Origin: DASRIA01 sp963768885
GTDB lineage: Bacteria > Actinomycetota > Thermoleophilia > Solirubrobacterales > JBBDJG01
Reading direction: 5' to 3'
DNA length: 64,000 nucleotides
NCBI GenBank assembly: GCA_963768885.1
Contig: CAVYJN010000006.1
Span: 620,001 to 684,000, forward strand
Shown here: one piece after another, positions 54,097 through 62,993 of the stretch
How positions within the stretch are numbered: the first letter of the stretch is position 1
Layout of the letters: every line of letters begins with the position of its first letter
Notes under the pieces: model-generated
Databases searched by the model: none
The model's input: the letters and a program-made list of their open reading frames with translations, nothing else
What the model was told of the DNA's origin: nothing
Position numbers and translations under genes: made by a program

Positions 54097-55446
54097 TTGG
54101 CTGACGCACCGAAGACGCCCCAGGACGTAGCCGCGATCTGCGACGAGCGCGACGTTCGCTTCATCCGGCTCTGGTTCACCGACATCCTCGGACAGCTCAA
54201 GAGCTTCTCCATCAACCGGGAAGAGCTGGACGACGCATTCGAGGGCGGGATGGGCTTCGACGGCTCGTCGATCACGGGCTTCAACGCGATCGAGGAGTCC
54301 GACATGATCGCGATGCCGGATCCCTCGACCTTCAACATCCTGCCGTGGCGGCCCGAGGACAAGGCGACGGGGCGGATGTTCTGCGACGTGCAGGTGCCGG
54401 GCGGCGAGCCCTACGAGGGGGACCCGCGCTGGGTCATGCGCCGCGCGCTCGAGCGGATGCGCGGGATGGGCTTCGACCAGTTCAACATCGGGCCGGAGCT
54501 CGAGTACTTCTACTTCCGCTCGGCGGAGACGAACGGGGCGCCGCCGCAGGTGCTGGACAAGGGCGGCTACTTCGACCTCACGACGCTCGACGCGGGCTCG
54601 GACCTGCGCCGCGAGACCGTGCTCGCCCTGGAGCAGCTCGGCATCCACGTCGAGTACTCCCACCACGAGGTCGGGCCCTCACAGCACGAGGTCGACATGC
54701 GCTACGCGGACGCGCTCAGGATGGCGGACAACTGCATGACCTACCGGATCACCGTGAAGGAGTACGCGATGAAGTACGGCTTCTACGCGACCTTCATGCC
54801 GAAGCCGCTGTACGGCGAGAACGGGTCCGGCATGCACGTGCACCAGTCGCTGTTCAAGGGCGGCCGCAACGCGTTCTACGACGTCAACGACCAGTTCTAC
54901 CTCTCGGACGTGGCAAAGTCGTTCATCGCCGGCCAGCTCAAGCACGCACGCGAGATCGCGGCGCTGTTCGCGCAGTGGGTCAACTCCTACAAGCGGCTCG
55001 TGCCCGGGTACGAGGCGCCGGTCTACGTGGCGTGGTCGCGGCGCAACCGCTCGGCGCTGATCCGGGTGCCGCTCTACCACCCCGGCAAGGAGCAGGCGAC
55101 GCGCTGCGAGATCCGCAGCCCCGACCCCTCGTGCAACCCGTACCTCTGCTTCTCGGCGCTGCTGCAGGCAGGGCTCGAGGGGATCGAGAAGGGCTACGAG
55201 CTGCCCGAGCCGATGGAGCGCAACCTCTACCACCTGTCGCCCGACGAGCGCAAGAAGCTGGGCATCGAGCAGCTGCCGGAGACGCTCGGCGAGGCGATCG
55301 AGATCGCGTCGGAGTCCGAGCTGATCCTGAAGACGCTCGGCGAGCACGTGTTCACGCGCTTCGTCGAGATCAAGCGCCAGGAGTGGGAGGACTACCGCAC
55401 GCAGCTCTCCGCCTGGGAGCTCGAGAAGTACCTGCCGGTCCTCTGA
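54097..55446 (+). CDS. glnA: Glutamine synthetase, type I
   Basis: Makes glutamine from glutamate, ammonia and ATP. The 449-residue protein has FDGSSITGFNAIEESDM, the ATP/metal-binding FYATFMPKPLYGENGSGMHV, then SRRNRSALIRVPLY and IRSPDPSCNPYLCFSALLQAG. Start is TTG with AGAAGGAGCC upstream. NLYHLSPDERKKLG contains a tyrosine where the adenylylation site lies in type I-beta enzymes (NLYDLP); the surrounding residues differ, so adenylylation is doubtful and feedback inhibition more likely. No glnE or glnB is nearby. Confidence 0.95.
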   Translation: MADAPKTPQDVAAICDERDVRFIRLWFTDILGQLKSFSINREELDDAFEGGMGFDGSSITGFNAIEESDMIAMPDPSTFNILPWRPEDKATGRMFCDVQVPGGEPYEGDPRWVMRRALERMRGMGFDQFNIGPELEYFYFRSAETNGAPPQVLDKGGYFDLTTLDAGSDLRRETVLALEQLGIHVEYSHHEVGPSQHEVDMRYADALRMADNCMTYRITVKEYAMKYGFYATFMPKPLYGENGSGMHVHQSLFKGGRNAFYDVNDQFYLSDVAKSFIAGQLKHAREIAALFAQWVNSYKRLVPGYEAPVYVAWSRRNRSALIRVPLYHPGKEQATRCEIRSPDPSCNPYLCFSALLQAGLEGIEKGYELPEPMERNLYHLSPDERKKLGIEQLPETLGEAIEIASESELILKTLGEHVFTRFVEIKRQEWEDYRTQLSAWELEKYLPVL

Positions 55447-55515
55447 GCGCAAAATATCTGGGGCTCCGCCCACCTCAGTCATGTGGCCTCGCTGAACGCT
55501 CGGCCCGGAATATCT

Positions 55516-55531
55516 TTGGCCCCAGGGCCAA
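55516..55531. terminator. Palindrome after glnA
   Basis: TTGGCCC-CA-GGGCCAA is a perfect 7-bp repeat with a 2-nt loop, 70 bp after glnA and 35 bp before the GNAT gene. A related segment AAATATCTGGGGC (55451-55463) sits nearer glnA. It could end the glnA transcript but has no T-run. Confidence 0.35.
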
Positions 55532-55565
55532 TGACATACGGGTTACGGCCCGGCACGATCCGCGC

Positions 55566-56087
55566 ATGCTCGTGGTCGACGCGATGCGGGCGGAGGACTG
55601 GCCGGCGGTGCGGGACGTCCATGCCGAGGGCATCGCGACCGGACAGGCGACCTTCGAGGAGCGCCCTCCCTCGTGGGAGCAGTGGGACCGCGACCACCTG
55701 CGCGAGTGCCGCCTGGTCGCGCGCCGCGACGGGCGCGTGGTCGCGTGGGCGGCGCTCTCGCCCGTGTCGCGCCGGCCGGTCTACCGCGGCGTGGCGGAGG
55801 TGAGCATGTACGTGGCGGCCGCCGAGCGCGGGTCGGGCGTGGGGAGGACGTTGGCCGAGGCGTTGGTGGAGGCGTCGGAGCGCGCCGGGATCTGGACCCT
55901 CGAGGGCTGGATCTTTCCCGAGAACGAGGCGAGCCTCGCGCTCTGCGAGTCGTTCGGCTGCCGCGTCGTCGGGGTCCGTGAGCGGCTCGGCAGGATGGGT
56001 GACCGGTGGCGCGACGTGGTGCTCGTGGAGCGCCGCAGCCGCGTCATCCAGGCTCGGCTTCCAGCGCAGCGACGTCGTCGTCGCTGA
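55566..56087 (+). CDS. GNAT acetyltransferase (phosphinothricin/methionine-sulfoximine type)
   Basis: A 173-residue GNAT enzyme of the Pat/MddA group, acetylating an amino group of an amino acid-like substrate. Family signs are MRAEDWPAVRDVHAEGIATG, TFEERPPSWEQWDRDH, YRGVAEVSMYVAAAERGSGVG (acetyl-CoA loop) and FPENEASLALCESFGCRVVG, then the end GRMGDRWRDVVLVERRS. Methionine sulfone/sulfoximine is a usual substrate in soil bacteria, but glufosinate resistance is not implied. It follows glnA, which is the target of such inhibitors. The last 44 bp overlap the convergent aldo/keto reductase gene. Confidence 0.86.
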   Translation: MLVVDAMRAEDWPAVRDVHAEGIATGQATFEERPPSWEQWDRDHLRECRLVARRDGRVVAWAALSPVSRRPVYRGVAEVSMYVAAAERGSGVGRTLAEALVEASERAGIWTLEGWIFPENEASLALCESFGCRVVGVRERLGRMGDRWRDVVLVERRSRVIQARLPAQRRRRR

Positions 56088-56868
56088 GACGCAGGGTGGC
56101 CGCGGCGACGTTCTCCTCGAGATGCTCGCCCGACGCCGTTCCGGGGATCGGGAGCATCGCCGGCGAGCGTCTCAGCAGCCACGCCAGCGCCACCTGCCCG
56201 GGCGTCGCGCCGTGCGCCTCGGCGACGTCGCGCAGCGGCCCCGCGGACTGCGCAAGCTCCCCGCCCGCGAGCGGCCACCACGGCATGTAGGCGATGCCGT
56301 CCCGCTCGCAGATCGCGATCTCCGCGTCGCCCTGGCGGTGCTTGAGGCTGAGGCGGTTCTGGACGGAGACGACCGGCGCCGTGCGCCGGGCCAGCTCGAG
56401 CTGCGCGCCGAACACGTTCGAGACGCCGATCTCGCGGACCTTGCCCTCGCGGCGCAGCTCGTCGAGTGCCCCGACCGACTCGGCGAGCGGGACGTCGGGA
56501 TCGGGCATGTGCAGCTGATAGAGGTCGATCGTGTCGACGCGCAGGCGCGCGAGGCTGCGCTCGCAGGCCGCCCTCAGGTAGTCGGGCCGCCCGTCGCCCG
56601 CAGGGGTGCCGTCGACCAGGGTCTGCCCGCCCTTCGTCGCGATCGTCAGCCCCTCGGGGTAGGGATGCAGCGCGCCCGCGATCGCCGCCTCGCTGTTGCC
56701 GTAGACGTCGGCGGTGTCGATCAGGTTCACGCCGAGCTCGAGGGCGCGTCGCAGTAGCGCGCCATGGTGATCGGGGTCCTGCACGAAGCGGGCGCCGAAG
56801 CCGATTCGGTTGACCACCAGGGAGCCGAGGCCGATCGTGCCGGCCGCCGCCGCCGGCGCCTGGCTCAC
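56044..56868 (-). CDS. Aldo/keto reductase
   Basis: A 274-residue NADPH-dependent aldo/keto reductase. The barrel shows NLIDTADVYGNSEAAIAGAL with the catalytic Asp and Tyr, IATKGGQTLVDGTP with the catalytic lysine, LYQLHMPDPDVPLAESVGAL with the histidine, IGVSNVFGAQLELA, and QVALAWLLRRSPAMLPIPGT. Likely reduces an aldehyde or ketone to an alcohol. Its start overlaps the stop of the DUF255 gene by 4 bp, so it is the last gene of a coupled five-gene operon. Confidence 0.88.
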   Translation of the reverse strand: MSQAPAAAAGTIGLGSLVVNRIGFGARFVQDPDHHGALLRRALELGVNLIDTADVYGNSEAAIAGALHPYPEGLTIATKGGQTLVDGTPAGDGRPDYLRAACERSLARLRVDTIDLYQLHMPDPDVPLAESVGALDELRREGKVREIGVSNVFGAQLELARRTAPVVSVQNRLSLKHRQGDAEIAICERDGIAYMPWWPLAGGELAQSAGPLRDVAEAHGATPGQVALAWLLRRSPAMLPIPGTASGEHLEENVAAATLRLSDDDVAALEAEPG

Positions 56869-58869
56869 GCGAGCAGCTCCTCGAGCTCGCGGGCGCCGGT
56901 CACCGGCATCCGGCAGCTGAAGTTCTCGCAGACGTATGCGGCGGCGCGACCGTCCACCGGCTCGCGGCCGGCGAGCAGCGGCACGGCCTCGTCGGCCTCC
57001 CGGTCACCCGGCCGCTTCCCGGCGAGCACGAGCGCCCGCAGCGGCAGCGCGCCACACGACGTCGGCAAGCTCGTCGAGCCGGTCGCCGACCAGCGCGACC
57101 TCGCGCGGCGGGGCGAAGTGGAGGCGCATCGCCTGCAGCAGGTGCCCGAAGGCCTGGGGATAGCGCCCCGCGGCGACGTGGAGCATCGAGAACACCTCGA
57201 GCGCGCGGCGCTCGTAGGCGCGGTCCCCGGTGTAGGCCGCCATGCGCAGCAGCGCGAGCGACGCGGACGAGCTTCCGGACGGGATCGGATGGTCCTCGAC
57301 GTCGCGGGGCCGCACGACGAGCGACTCGTGGTCCGAGGAGGTGTCGAAGAAGCCGCCCGGCTCCTCGTGGCTCGCGAACCGCGTGAGGATCTGGTCGGCG
57401 AGCGCGCGCGCCTCCACGATCCAGCGCGTCTCGAGCGTCGCCTCGTACAGGACCTGGAGCGCCTCGTCGAGGAACGCGTGGTCCTCGAGGTAGGCGTTGA
57501 GCGAGGCGCGGCCGTCCTTGAAGGTCCGCAGCAGGCGCCCGCCGGAGTCGCGCATGCGCCCGAGCAGGAAGTCCGCGCAGGCGCGCGCCGCGTCGAGGTA
57601 GTCCGCGCGCCCGAGCACGCGCCCCGCGTCCGCGAGCGCCGCGATCATCAGCGCGTTCCATGCCGTCAGGCGCTTGTCGTCGAGCCCCGGCCATACGCGC
57701 CGCGACCGCGCCTCGTAGAGGCGCGCGCGTGCGCGCTCGACGACCTCGTCGGCGGGCCGCGGGCCGCCGACGTGCAGGATGCTGCGCCCTTCGAAGTTCG
57801 GGCCGCGGTCGACGGCCCAGTAGCGGAGCACGGCGTCGGCGTCCGCACCCAGCAGATCGCGCAGCTCGTCCGCCGTCCAGACGTAGAACTTTCCTTCCTC
57901 GCCCTCCGAGTCGGCGTCGAGCGCCGAGTAGAAGCCGCCCTCCGGGCCACGCATCTCGCGCAGCGCCCAGTCGAGGGTCTCCTCGCACACCCGCCGGAAC
58001 AGGTCCTCGCCCATCAGCTGCCACCCGTGCAGGTACGTGCGCGCGAGCAGGGCGTTGTCGTAGAGCATCTTCTCGAAGTGCGGGACGAGCCACTGCCCGT
58101 CGACCGCGTACCGCGCGAACCCTCCGCCGACCTGGTCGTAGATGCCTCCCCAGGCCATGCGCTCGAGGGTCGTGCGCACGACCTGCTCGGTCCGCGGCAG
58201 CGCGGTGCCGTCGGCCATGCGGCCCATCAGGAACTCGAGCGCGCTCGCCGGCGGGAACTTGGGAGCGCCGCCGAACCCGCCGAAGTTGGCGTCGAACATC
58301 GTGGCGAGGTTCTGCTCGGCCTCCTCCAGCACCTGCGGTGAGAGCTCCTCCCCGGAGGGCTGCACGCGCGCCGCGGCGCTGAGGCGCTCGACCGTCTGGG
58401 GGGCCACGGAGCGGATCTCCTCGCGCTTCGTCTCCCAGGCCTCGGCGACGCCCTCGAGCACCTGGCGGAAGCTCGGCGCGCCCTGACGCGGCTCGGGCGG
58501 GAAGTACGTCCCGGCGTAGAACGGCACGCCGTCGGGGTCGACCCAGACGTTCAGGGGCCAGCCGCCGTGGCCGAGCATCGCCTGCGCGGCGCCCATGTAG
58601 ATCGTGTCGACGTCGGGGCGCTCCTCGCGGTCGACCTTGACGGCCACGAAGTGCTCGTTCAGGAAGGCCGCAGTGACGGGGTCCTCGAAGGACTCGTGCT
58701 CCATCACGTGGCACCAGTGGCAGGCCGAGTACCCGATCGACACGAGCATCGGCTTGTCATCGGCGCGGGCGCGCTGGAGGGCCTCCTCTCCCCACGGGTA
58801 CCAGTCCACGGGGTTGTCCTTGTGCTGCAGCAGGTAGGGGCTTGTCTCGTCCGCGAGACGATTCGGCAT
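56865..58869 (-). CDS. DUF255/YyaL-type protein with thioredoxin-fold and glycoside-like helical domain, frameshift near 57052
   Basis: A protein of about 667 residues after correction, of the YyaL/SPATA20 family. The N-terminal thioredoxin-like domain begins MPNRLADETSPYLLQHKDNP and carries the CHWCHVME motif (SACHWCHVMEHESFED). A large alpha/alpha-barrel follows (GGFGGAPKFPPASALEFLMG, VGGGFARYAVDGQWLVPHFE, MLYDNALL). The frame shifts near 57052: dropping one C joins DELADVVW to ALPLRALVLAGKRP, giving the expected C-terminal end with cysteines in YVCENFSCRMP. The biochemical role of the family is unsettled. Stop-start overlaps with the aldo/keto reductase, 6 bp after the aminotransferase stop. 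Confidence 0.87.
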
Positions 58870-58875
58870 GTGCCG

Positions 58876-60270
58876 TCAGTTCCCCATCAGGTCGGACGCA
58901 AACGTGTCGAACGCCTCGAGGTAGCGTGCGAGGTGGTCGTCGGTGTGGGCGATCGAGAGCGTCCACTCCTCCTCGACGCCGGGCGTCATGAAGATGCCGT
59001 GGTTCATGTGGTACAGCCAGGCGAGCGTCGACAGGTCGTCGTCGACCTTCGTGAGGTAGTCGCGATACTCGCGCACCCGCTCCGAGGAGAACACGACGCA
59101 TCCCTTGGCGCCCATCCCCTCGGTGTAGCAGGGCAGCGAGTGGCGCTCGATGATCTCGTCGCAGCCGCGCTTGAGCTGCTCGTTGGCCGACTCGAGCTGC
59201 GCGTAGGCGTCCACGGTGAGCACCTCGGTGAGCGTCGCGAGCGCCGCGGCCATCACGAGCGGATTGCCGTTGAAGGTGCCGTACTGGTGGACGGTGCCGT
59301 CCGCGACGACCACGGCGAGCTCCTCGCTCATCCCGATCGCCCCGCCCGGGAGGCCGCCGCAGCTCGCCTTCGCGAGCGTGATCATGTCGGGCTGCACGCC
59401 GAAGCGCTGCGTCGCGCCGCCCGGTGAGATCGTGGCGCCCGTCTTGACCTCGTCGAAGATCAGCTGCACGCCGTGCTCGGAGGTGAGGCGGCGGACGTCC
59501 GCGAGGTATCCCTCGTCCGGAGGCACGATGTTGATGTTCATCATCGCCGGCTCCATGATCAGCGCGGCGACCTTGCCCTCGAGTCGCCCGAGCACGCTCG
59601 CGAGCGCCTGCGCGTCGTTGAACGGCACCGACCGCGTGAGCTCGGTGATCGCGCGCGGATAGCCGGCGCCGTAGGGCACGCTGACGGGGTCGTCGCGGTC
59701 GCCGAGCTGCTCGAGCGTGGGATAGACAGACACCATCACCGCGTCGTGGTGGCCGTGGTAGGAGCCCTCGATCTTGAGGACCATGTCGCGCCCGGTCGCG
59801 CCGCGGGCGATGTGGATCGCGTCCATCGTCGACTCGGTGCCGGAGTTCGTGAAGCGCCACTGCGGCAGGCCGAAGCGCCGGCACAGCTCTTCGGCGACCC
59901 CGATCGAGCCCTCGGTGGGGGCGGCGAAATGGGTGCCCAGCTCGACGCGACGCTTGACCGCCTCGGCGACCACCGGGTTCGCGTGGCCGATGCACATCAC
60001 GCCGAAGCCGTTGTGGAAGTCGACGTATTCGTTTCCGTCCACGTCCCACACGAGCGCGCCGCTGCCGCGCTCGATGTAGATCGGCCACGGGTCGTTCTCC
60101 TGGAACGAGGAGGGGACGCCCTTCGGCATGACCTTGCGCGCGCGCTCGAAGTAGCGCCCCGAGCCCGGGGTGCGCTCGGCCAGGATCGCGCGCTGGCGCT
60201 CGGTCAGCTGGGCGACCCGCCGGCGGTCGATCTCGGGCGCCGGCACGGTTCCCGTGCTCTCGACTGTCAT
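58876..60270 (-). CDS. Class III PLP-dependent aminotransferase, glutamate-1-semialdehyde aminomutase-like
   Basis: A 464-residue class III (AT_class_3) pyridoxal phosphate enzyme. Markers are PKGVPSSFQENDPWPIYIER, NSGTESTMDAIHIARGATGR, IEGSYHGHHDA, MEPAMMNINIVPP, LIFDEVKTG and the Schiff-base lysine in ITLAKASCGGLPGGAIG. It resembles HemL (GSA aminomutase) but the residues around the lysine and the extra 30 residues at the N-terminus differ, so an omega-transaminase or aminomutase is possible. ATG at 60268-60270 has GGAGG upstream. It lies 49 bp after the acyl-AMP ligase stop in the same operon. Confidence 0.87.
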   Translation of the reverse strand: MTVESTGTVPAPEIDRRRVAQLTERQRAILAERTPGSGRYFERARKVMPKGVPSSFQENDPWPIYIERGSGALVWDVDGNEYVDFHNGFGVMCIGHANPVVAEAVKRRVELGTHFAAPTEGSIGVAEELCRRFGLPQWRFTNSGTESTMDAIHIARGATGRDMVLKIEGSYHGHHDAVMVSVYPTLEQLGDRDDPVSVPYGAGYPRAITELTRSVPFNDAQALASVLGRLEGKVAALIMEPAMMNINIVPPDEGYLADVRRLTSEHGVQLIFDEVKTGATISPGGATQRFGVQPDMITLAKASCGGLPGGAIGMSEELAVVVADGTVHQYGTFNGNPLVMAAALATLTEVLTVDAYAQLESANEQLKRGCDEIIERHSLPCYTEGMGAKGCVVFSSERVREYRDYLTKVDDDLSTLAWLYHMNHGIFMTPGVEEEWTLSIAHTDDHLARYLEAFDTFASDLMGN

Positions 60271-60319
60271 GGGACCTCCAGTGGGGACGGACACTGCTGG
60301 GGCTGACGGGATGTCAAGC

Positions 60320-61852
60320 CTACCGCGCGGCCTCGGGGCCTCTGCCCGGGAGACGCAGCTCCGCCCGCTTGATCTTCCCGCTGGCCGTCTTCGGCAGCTC
60401 TTCGACGAACCGCACGATGCGCGGATACTTGTACGGGGCGGTCGCATGCTTGACGTGCTCCTGCAGCTCCCTCGCGAGCGCCTCGCCGCCGGCGTGCCCC
60501 TCGGTCAGGACGATCACGGCCGCGACCACGGAGCCGCGCTCGGCGTCCGGCGCCGCCACGGCCGCCGCCTCCGCGACGGCGGGGTGCTCGACGAGCGCGG
60601 ACTCGACCTCGAACGGCCCGATGCGATAGCCGGCGGACAGGATCACGTCGTCGAGCCGGCCCTCGAACCAGAGGAAGCCCTCGCCGTCGCGGCGGACCCT
60701 GTCGCCCGTCCGCCACGCGCCGTCCGCGTAGGGCGGCTCGCCCAGGTAGCCGCGGAAGAACGTGGGGACCGTGGCGGGATCGAGGCACAGCTCGCCGTCG
60801 TCGGTGGGCCGGCCCTCGTCGTCGAGGACCTCGAGGCCGAAGCCGGGCAGCGGCCTGCCCATCGACCCCGGTCGCACCCGCTCGCCGTCCGGCATGCCCG
60901 TGAGCTGGCCCGTCTCCGTCTGGCCGTAGCCGTCGAGGATGTCGAGTCCCGTAGCCGCGCGGAAGATCTCCATCACCTCGGGGTTGAGCGGCTCTCCCGC
61001 CGAGACCAGGCGCCGCAGGGCCGGCCACCCGCCGGCATCGAGCGAGGCACGCTTGGCGATCATGCGGTACTCGGTCGGCGACTGGCAGAGCACCGCGACA
61101 TCGTGCTCGGCGGCCGTGGCGAGGCGCTCCTGCGCATCGAAGCGCGCGTCGTGCAGCAGGGCGGCGGCGCCGGCTGTCCACGGCGCGACGAACGCATTGC
61201 GCGCAGACTTCGACCAGCCGCTCGCGGCGGTGCACCACGAGAGGTCGCCGGGCCGCGGGCCGAGCCAGTGCCGGGCCTGCACCGACTGCCCGCGCAGGTA
61301 GCCCTGGGTGTGCACGACGCCCCGCGGCTCACCCGCGGTGCCGGACGTGAAGATCACGAGCGCCGGATCGCCGCCGGCGGTCGCCTCCGCTTCCGCGAGG
61401 CCCGCGCCCGTGGGCAACCCGTCGGCGTCGACGTCGATCCGCGTGGGGGGACGGTCGAGCTCCGCCAGCGCGCGGTCGAGCTCGGGCACGTCGCGGGCGG
61501 CGGCGAGGACCAGCGCCGGCGTCGCGTGGCGGAGCCGCAGGCCGATGTCCTTGGCCCTCAGCTGCTCGGAGCAGGGCAGCGCCACCGCTCCCAGGCGCCA
61601 CGTGGCGAGCAGCGCGAAGACCCATTCGGCGCGCGCGCCGATCAGCGTCATCACGACGTCGCCGCGGCTCACTCCGGCGGCGGCGAGGCCGGCCGACGTC
61701 GCGGCGGCCGCCTGCGCGACCTCGGCGAAGGTGTGCGAGCGCACCGACCCGTCCGCGGAGATCGCGCGGAGCGCCTCGTCGGCCGGGCGCTCGCGAGCAA
61801 GCCGTTCGACCACGTCGCGCGTGAAGTTGAAGCCGCCCGGCGCCACGCTCAC
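60320..61852 (-). CDS. Acyl-/carboxylate-activating AMP ligase (ANL superfamily)
   Basis: A 510-residue AMP-forming ligase, activating a carboxylic acid as acyl-AMP and then, probably, acyl-CoA. Motifs: ATP loop LVIFTSGTAGEPRGVVHTQG, DGYGQTETGQLTG (A5), DDVILSAGYRIGPFEVES (A8) and the A10 lysine in PKTASGKIKRAEL. No carrier-protein domain is fused. GTG at 61850-61852 overlaps the stop of the CBS-methyltransferase gene (GTGA), so the pair is coupled. The gene resembles medium-chain/acetyl-type synthetases; its acid is not known. Confidence 0.9.
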   Translation of the reverse strand: MSVAPGGFNFTRDVVERLARERPADEALRAISADGSVRSHTFAEVAQAAAATSAGLAAAGVSRGDVVMTLIGARAEWVFALLATWRLGAVALPCSEQLRAKDIGLRLRHATPALVLAAARDVPELDRALAELDRPPTRIDVDADGLPTGAGLAEAEATAGGDPALVIFTSGTAGEPRGVVHTQGYLRGQSVQARHWLGPRPGDLSWCTAASGWSKSARNAFVAPWTAGAAALLHDARFDAQERLATAAEHDVAVLCQSPTEYRMIAKRASLDAGGWPALRRLVSAGEPLNPEVMEIFRAATGLDILDGYGQTETGQLTGMPDGERVRPGSMGRPLPGFGLEVLDDEGRPTDDGELCLDPATVPTFFRGYLGEPPYADGAWRTGDRVRRDGEGFLWFEGRLDDVILSAGYRIGPFEVESALVEHPAVAEAAAVAAPDAERGSVVAAVIVLTEGHAGGEALARELQEHVKHATAPYKYPRIVRFVEELPKTASGKIKRAELRLPGRGPEAAR

Positions 61853-62982
61853 CCGCCCGGGAGGGTGCAGACCAGCACGTCCTGGGCGGGAAACGGCGGC
61901 TTCCAGGCCCATCGCTCGTACGACACGAGCTCGAGCGGCGAGCGCTCGATCTGCTCCTTGACCCAGCGTGGACGCGCGAGCGACAGTCCCCAGGCGCCAC
62001 TGCCCACGTCGATGTAGCCGAAGTCGTCTCGCTTGAAGTCGCCGAGCAGCCGGTCGGCCTCCGCGCCGGTGAGCCCGAGGCCTTGCAGCACGCCGGTGGG
62101 CAGAAGCCCGTTGGCGGTGAACAGCAGCAGCCCGCCCGGCACGAGCCCGCGCGCGAACAGCTCGAGGAAACCCTGCCACCGGTCGGCTGACAAATGGGTG
62201 AAAAGCGATCCACACCAGGCGAGGTCGTAGGGCTCGCTGAAGGTCACCTCGGCCGGGTCCTCGTGAGAGTAGATGGGCTCCGCGCCGAACATGCGTGCGC
62301 AGAAGTCGACGCCGTCGCGGTCGATGTCCGAGACCGCGAAGTGGGCGTCCGGATAGGCCACCTTGAGGAACCGCAGCTCGCGGCCGTGCCCGCAGGGAAG
62401 GTCGAGAATCCGGGCGGGGGCCGGGCGGCCGAGCTTCTCGAGGATCTCTCGGATGCAGTCGAGCGCGGTCACGCCGGCATACGCGTAGGCGCCCCAGCTG
62501 CCCGCGTACATCAGGTCGTTCGGCGAGATGTCGGTGATCACCTCGGCGGCGCCTCCCCCGAGCGCGGCCTCGATCAGGGCATGTGCCTTGAGGTCGGAGG
62601 TCGTCAGCACGCCGACGACCCGCCCGTCCTCGAGGACGAGCCCGAGCCCGTAGGCGGAGCCGCCGAGCGCCTCGCCGGCCTCCGACAGGGAGGCGTCGGG
62701 GGGGACGGACGGCAACCCGGTCGTCGCGACCTCGGATACCGGGGTCCGCTGGGTGTCCAGCCCCTGGGCGACGGCCCGCACGACGTCGTGCTCGGAGACC
62801 ACTCCGGCGAGCCGCCCGTCGCCGTCGATGACCGGGACCGGCAGCCATCCCTTGGTGCACAGCAGGGACGCCGCGCCGGCGATGCTCGTCGCTGCCTCGA
62901 GACTGGGGTAGCGGAGGCTCATCGCGTCCTTGACCAAGGCATCGGAAGCGCGGCCCGGCGCGCGGTCGTCCACGGGTGCCAT
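61849..62982 (-). CDS. Tandem CBS domains fused to a SAM-dependent methyltransferase
   Basis: A 377-residue protein with two parts. Residues about 15-135 are a Bateman pair of CBS domains (VKDAMSLRYPSLEAATSIAG, VSEHDVVRAVAQGLD, TSDLKAHALIEA), which bind adenosyl ligands such as AMP, ATP or SAM. Residues about 160-377 form a class I methyltransferase: ILDLPCGHGRELRFLKVAYP (motif I), HFAVSDIDRDGVDFCARMFG (motif II), LAWCGSLFTHL, FARGLVPGGLLLFTANG. The acceptor is not known. CBS plus methyltransferase in one chain is uncommon. It leads a coupled operon, and CBS binding may tune the activity of the pathway. Confidence 0.85.
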   Translation of the reverse strand: MAPVDDRAPGRASDALVKDAMSLRYPSLEAATSIAGAASLLCTKGWLPVPVIDGDGRLAGVVSEHDVVRAVAQGLDTQRTPVSEVATTGLPSVPPDASLSEAGEALGGSAYGLGLVLEDGRVVGVLTTSDLKAHALIEAALGGGAAEVITDISPNDLMYAGSWGAYAYAGVTALDCIREILEKLGRPAPARILDLPCGHGRELRFLKVAYPDAHFAVSDIDRDGVDFCARMFGAEPIYSHEDPAEVTFSEPYDLAWCGSLFTHLSADRWQGFLELFARGLVPGGLLLFTANGLLPTGVLQGLGLTGAEADRLLGDFKRDDFGYIDVGSGAWGLSLARPRWVKEQIERSPLELVSYERWAWKPPFPAQDVLVCTLPGG

Positions 62983-62993
62983 GACCCGGGATG

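Noticed and set aside
58876..60270. A true HemL for tetrapyrrole synthesis
   Set aside because: No other heme genes nearby and the N-terminus and lysine region differ from typical HemL; kept as a class III aminotransferase.
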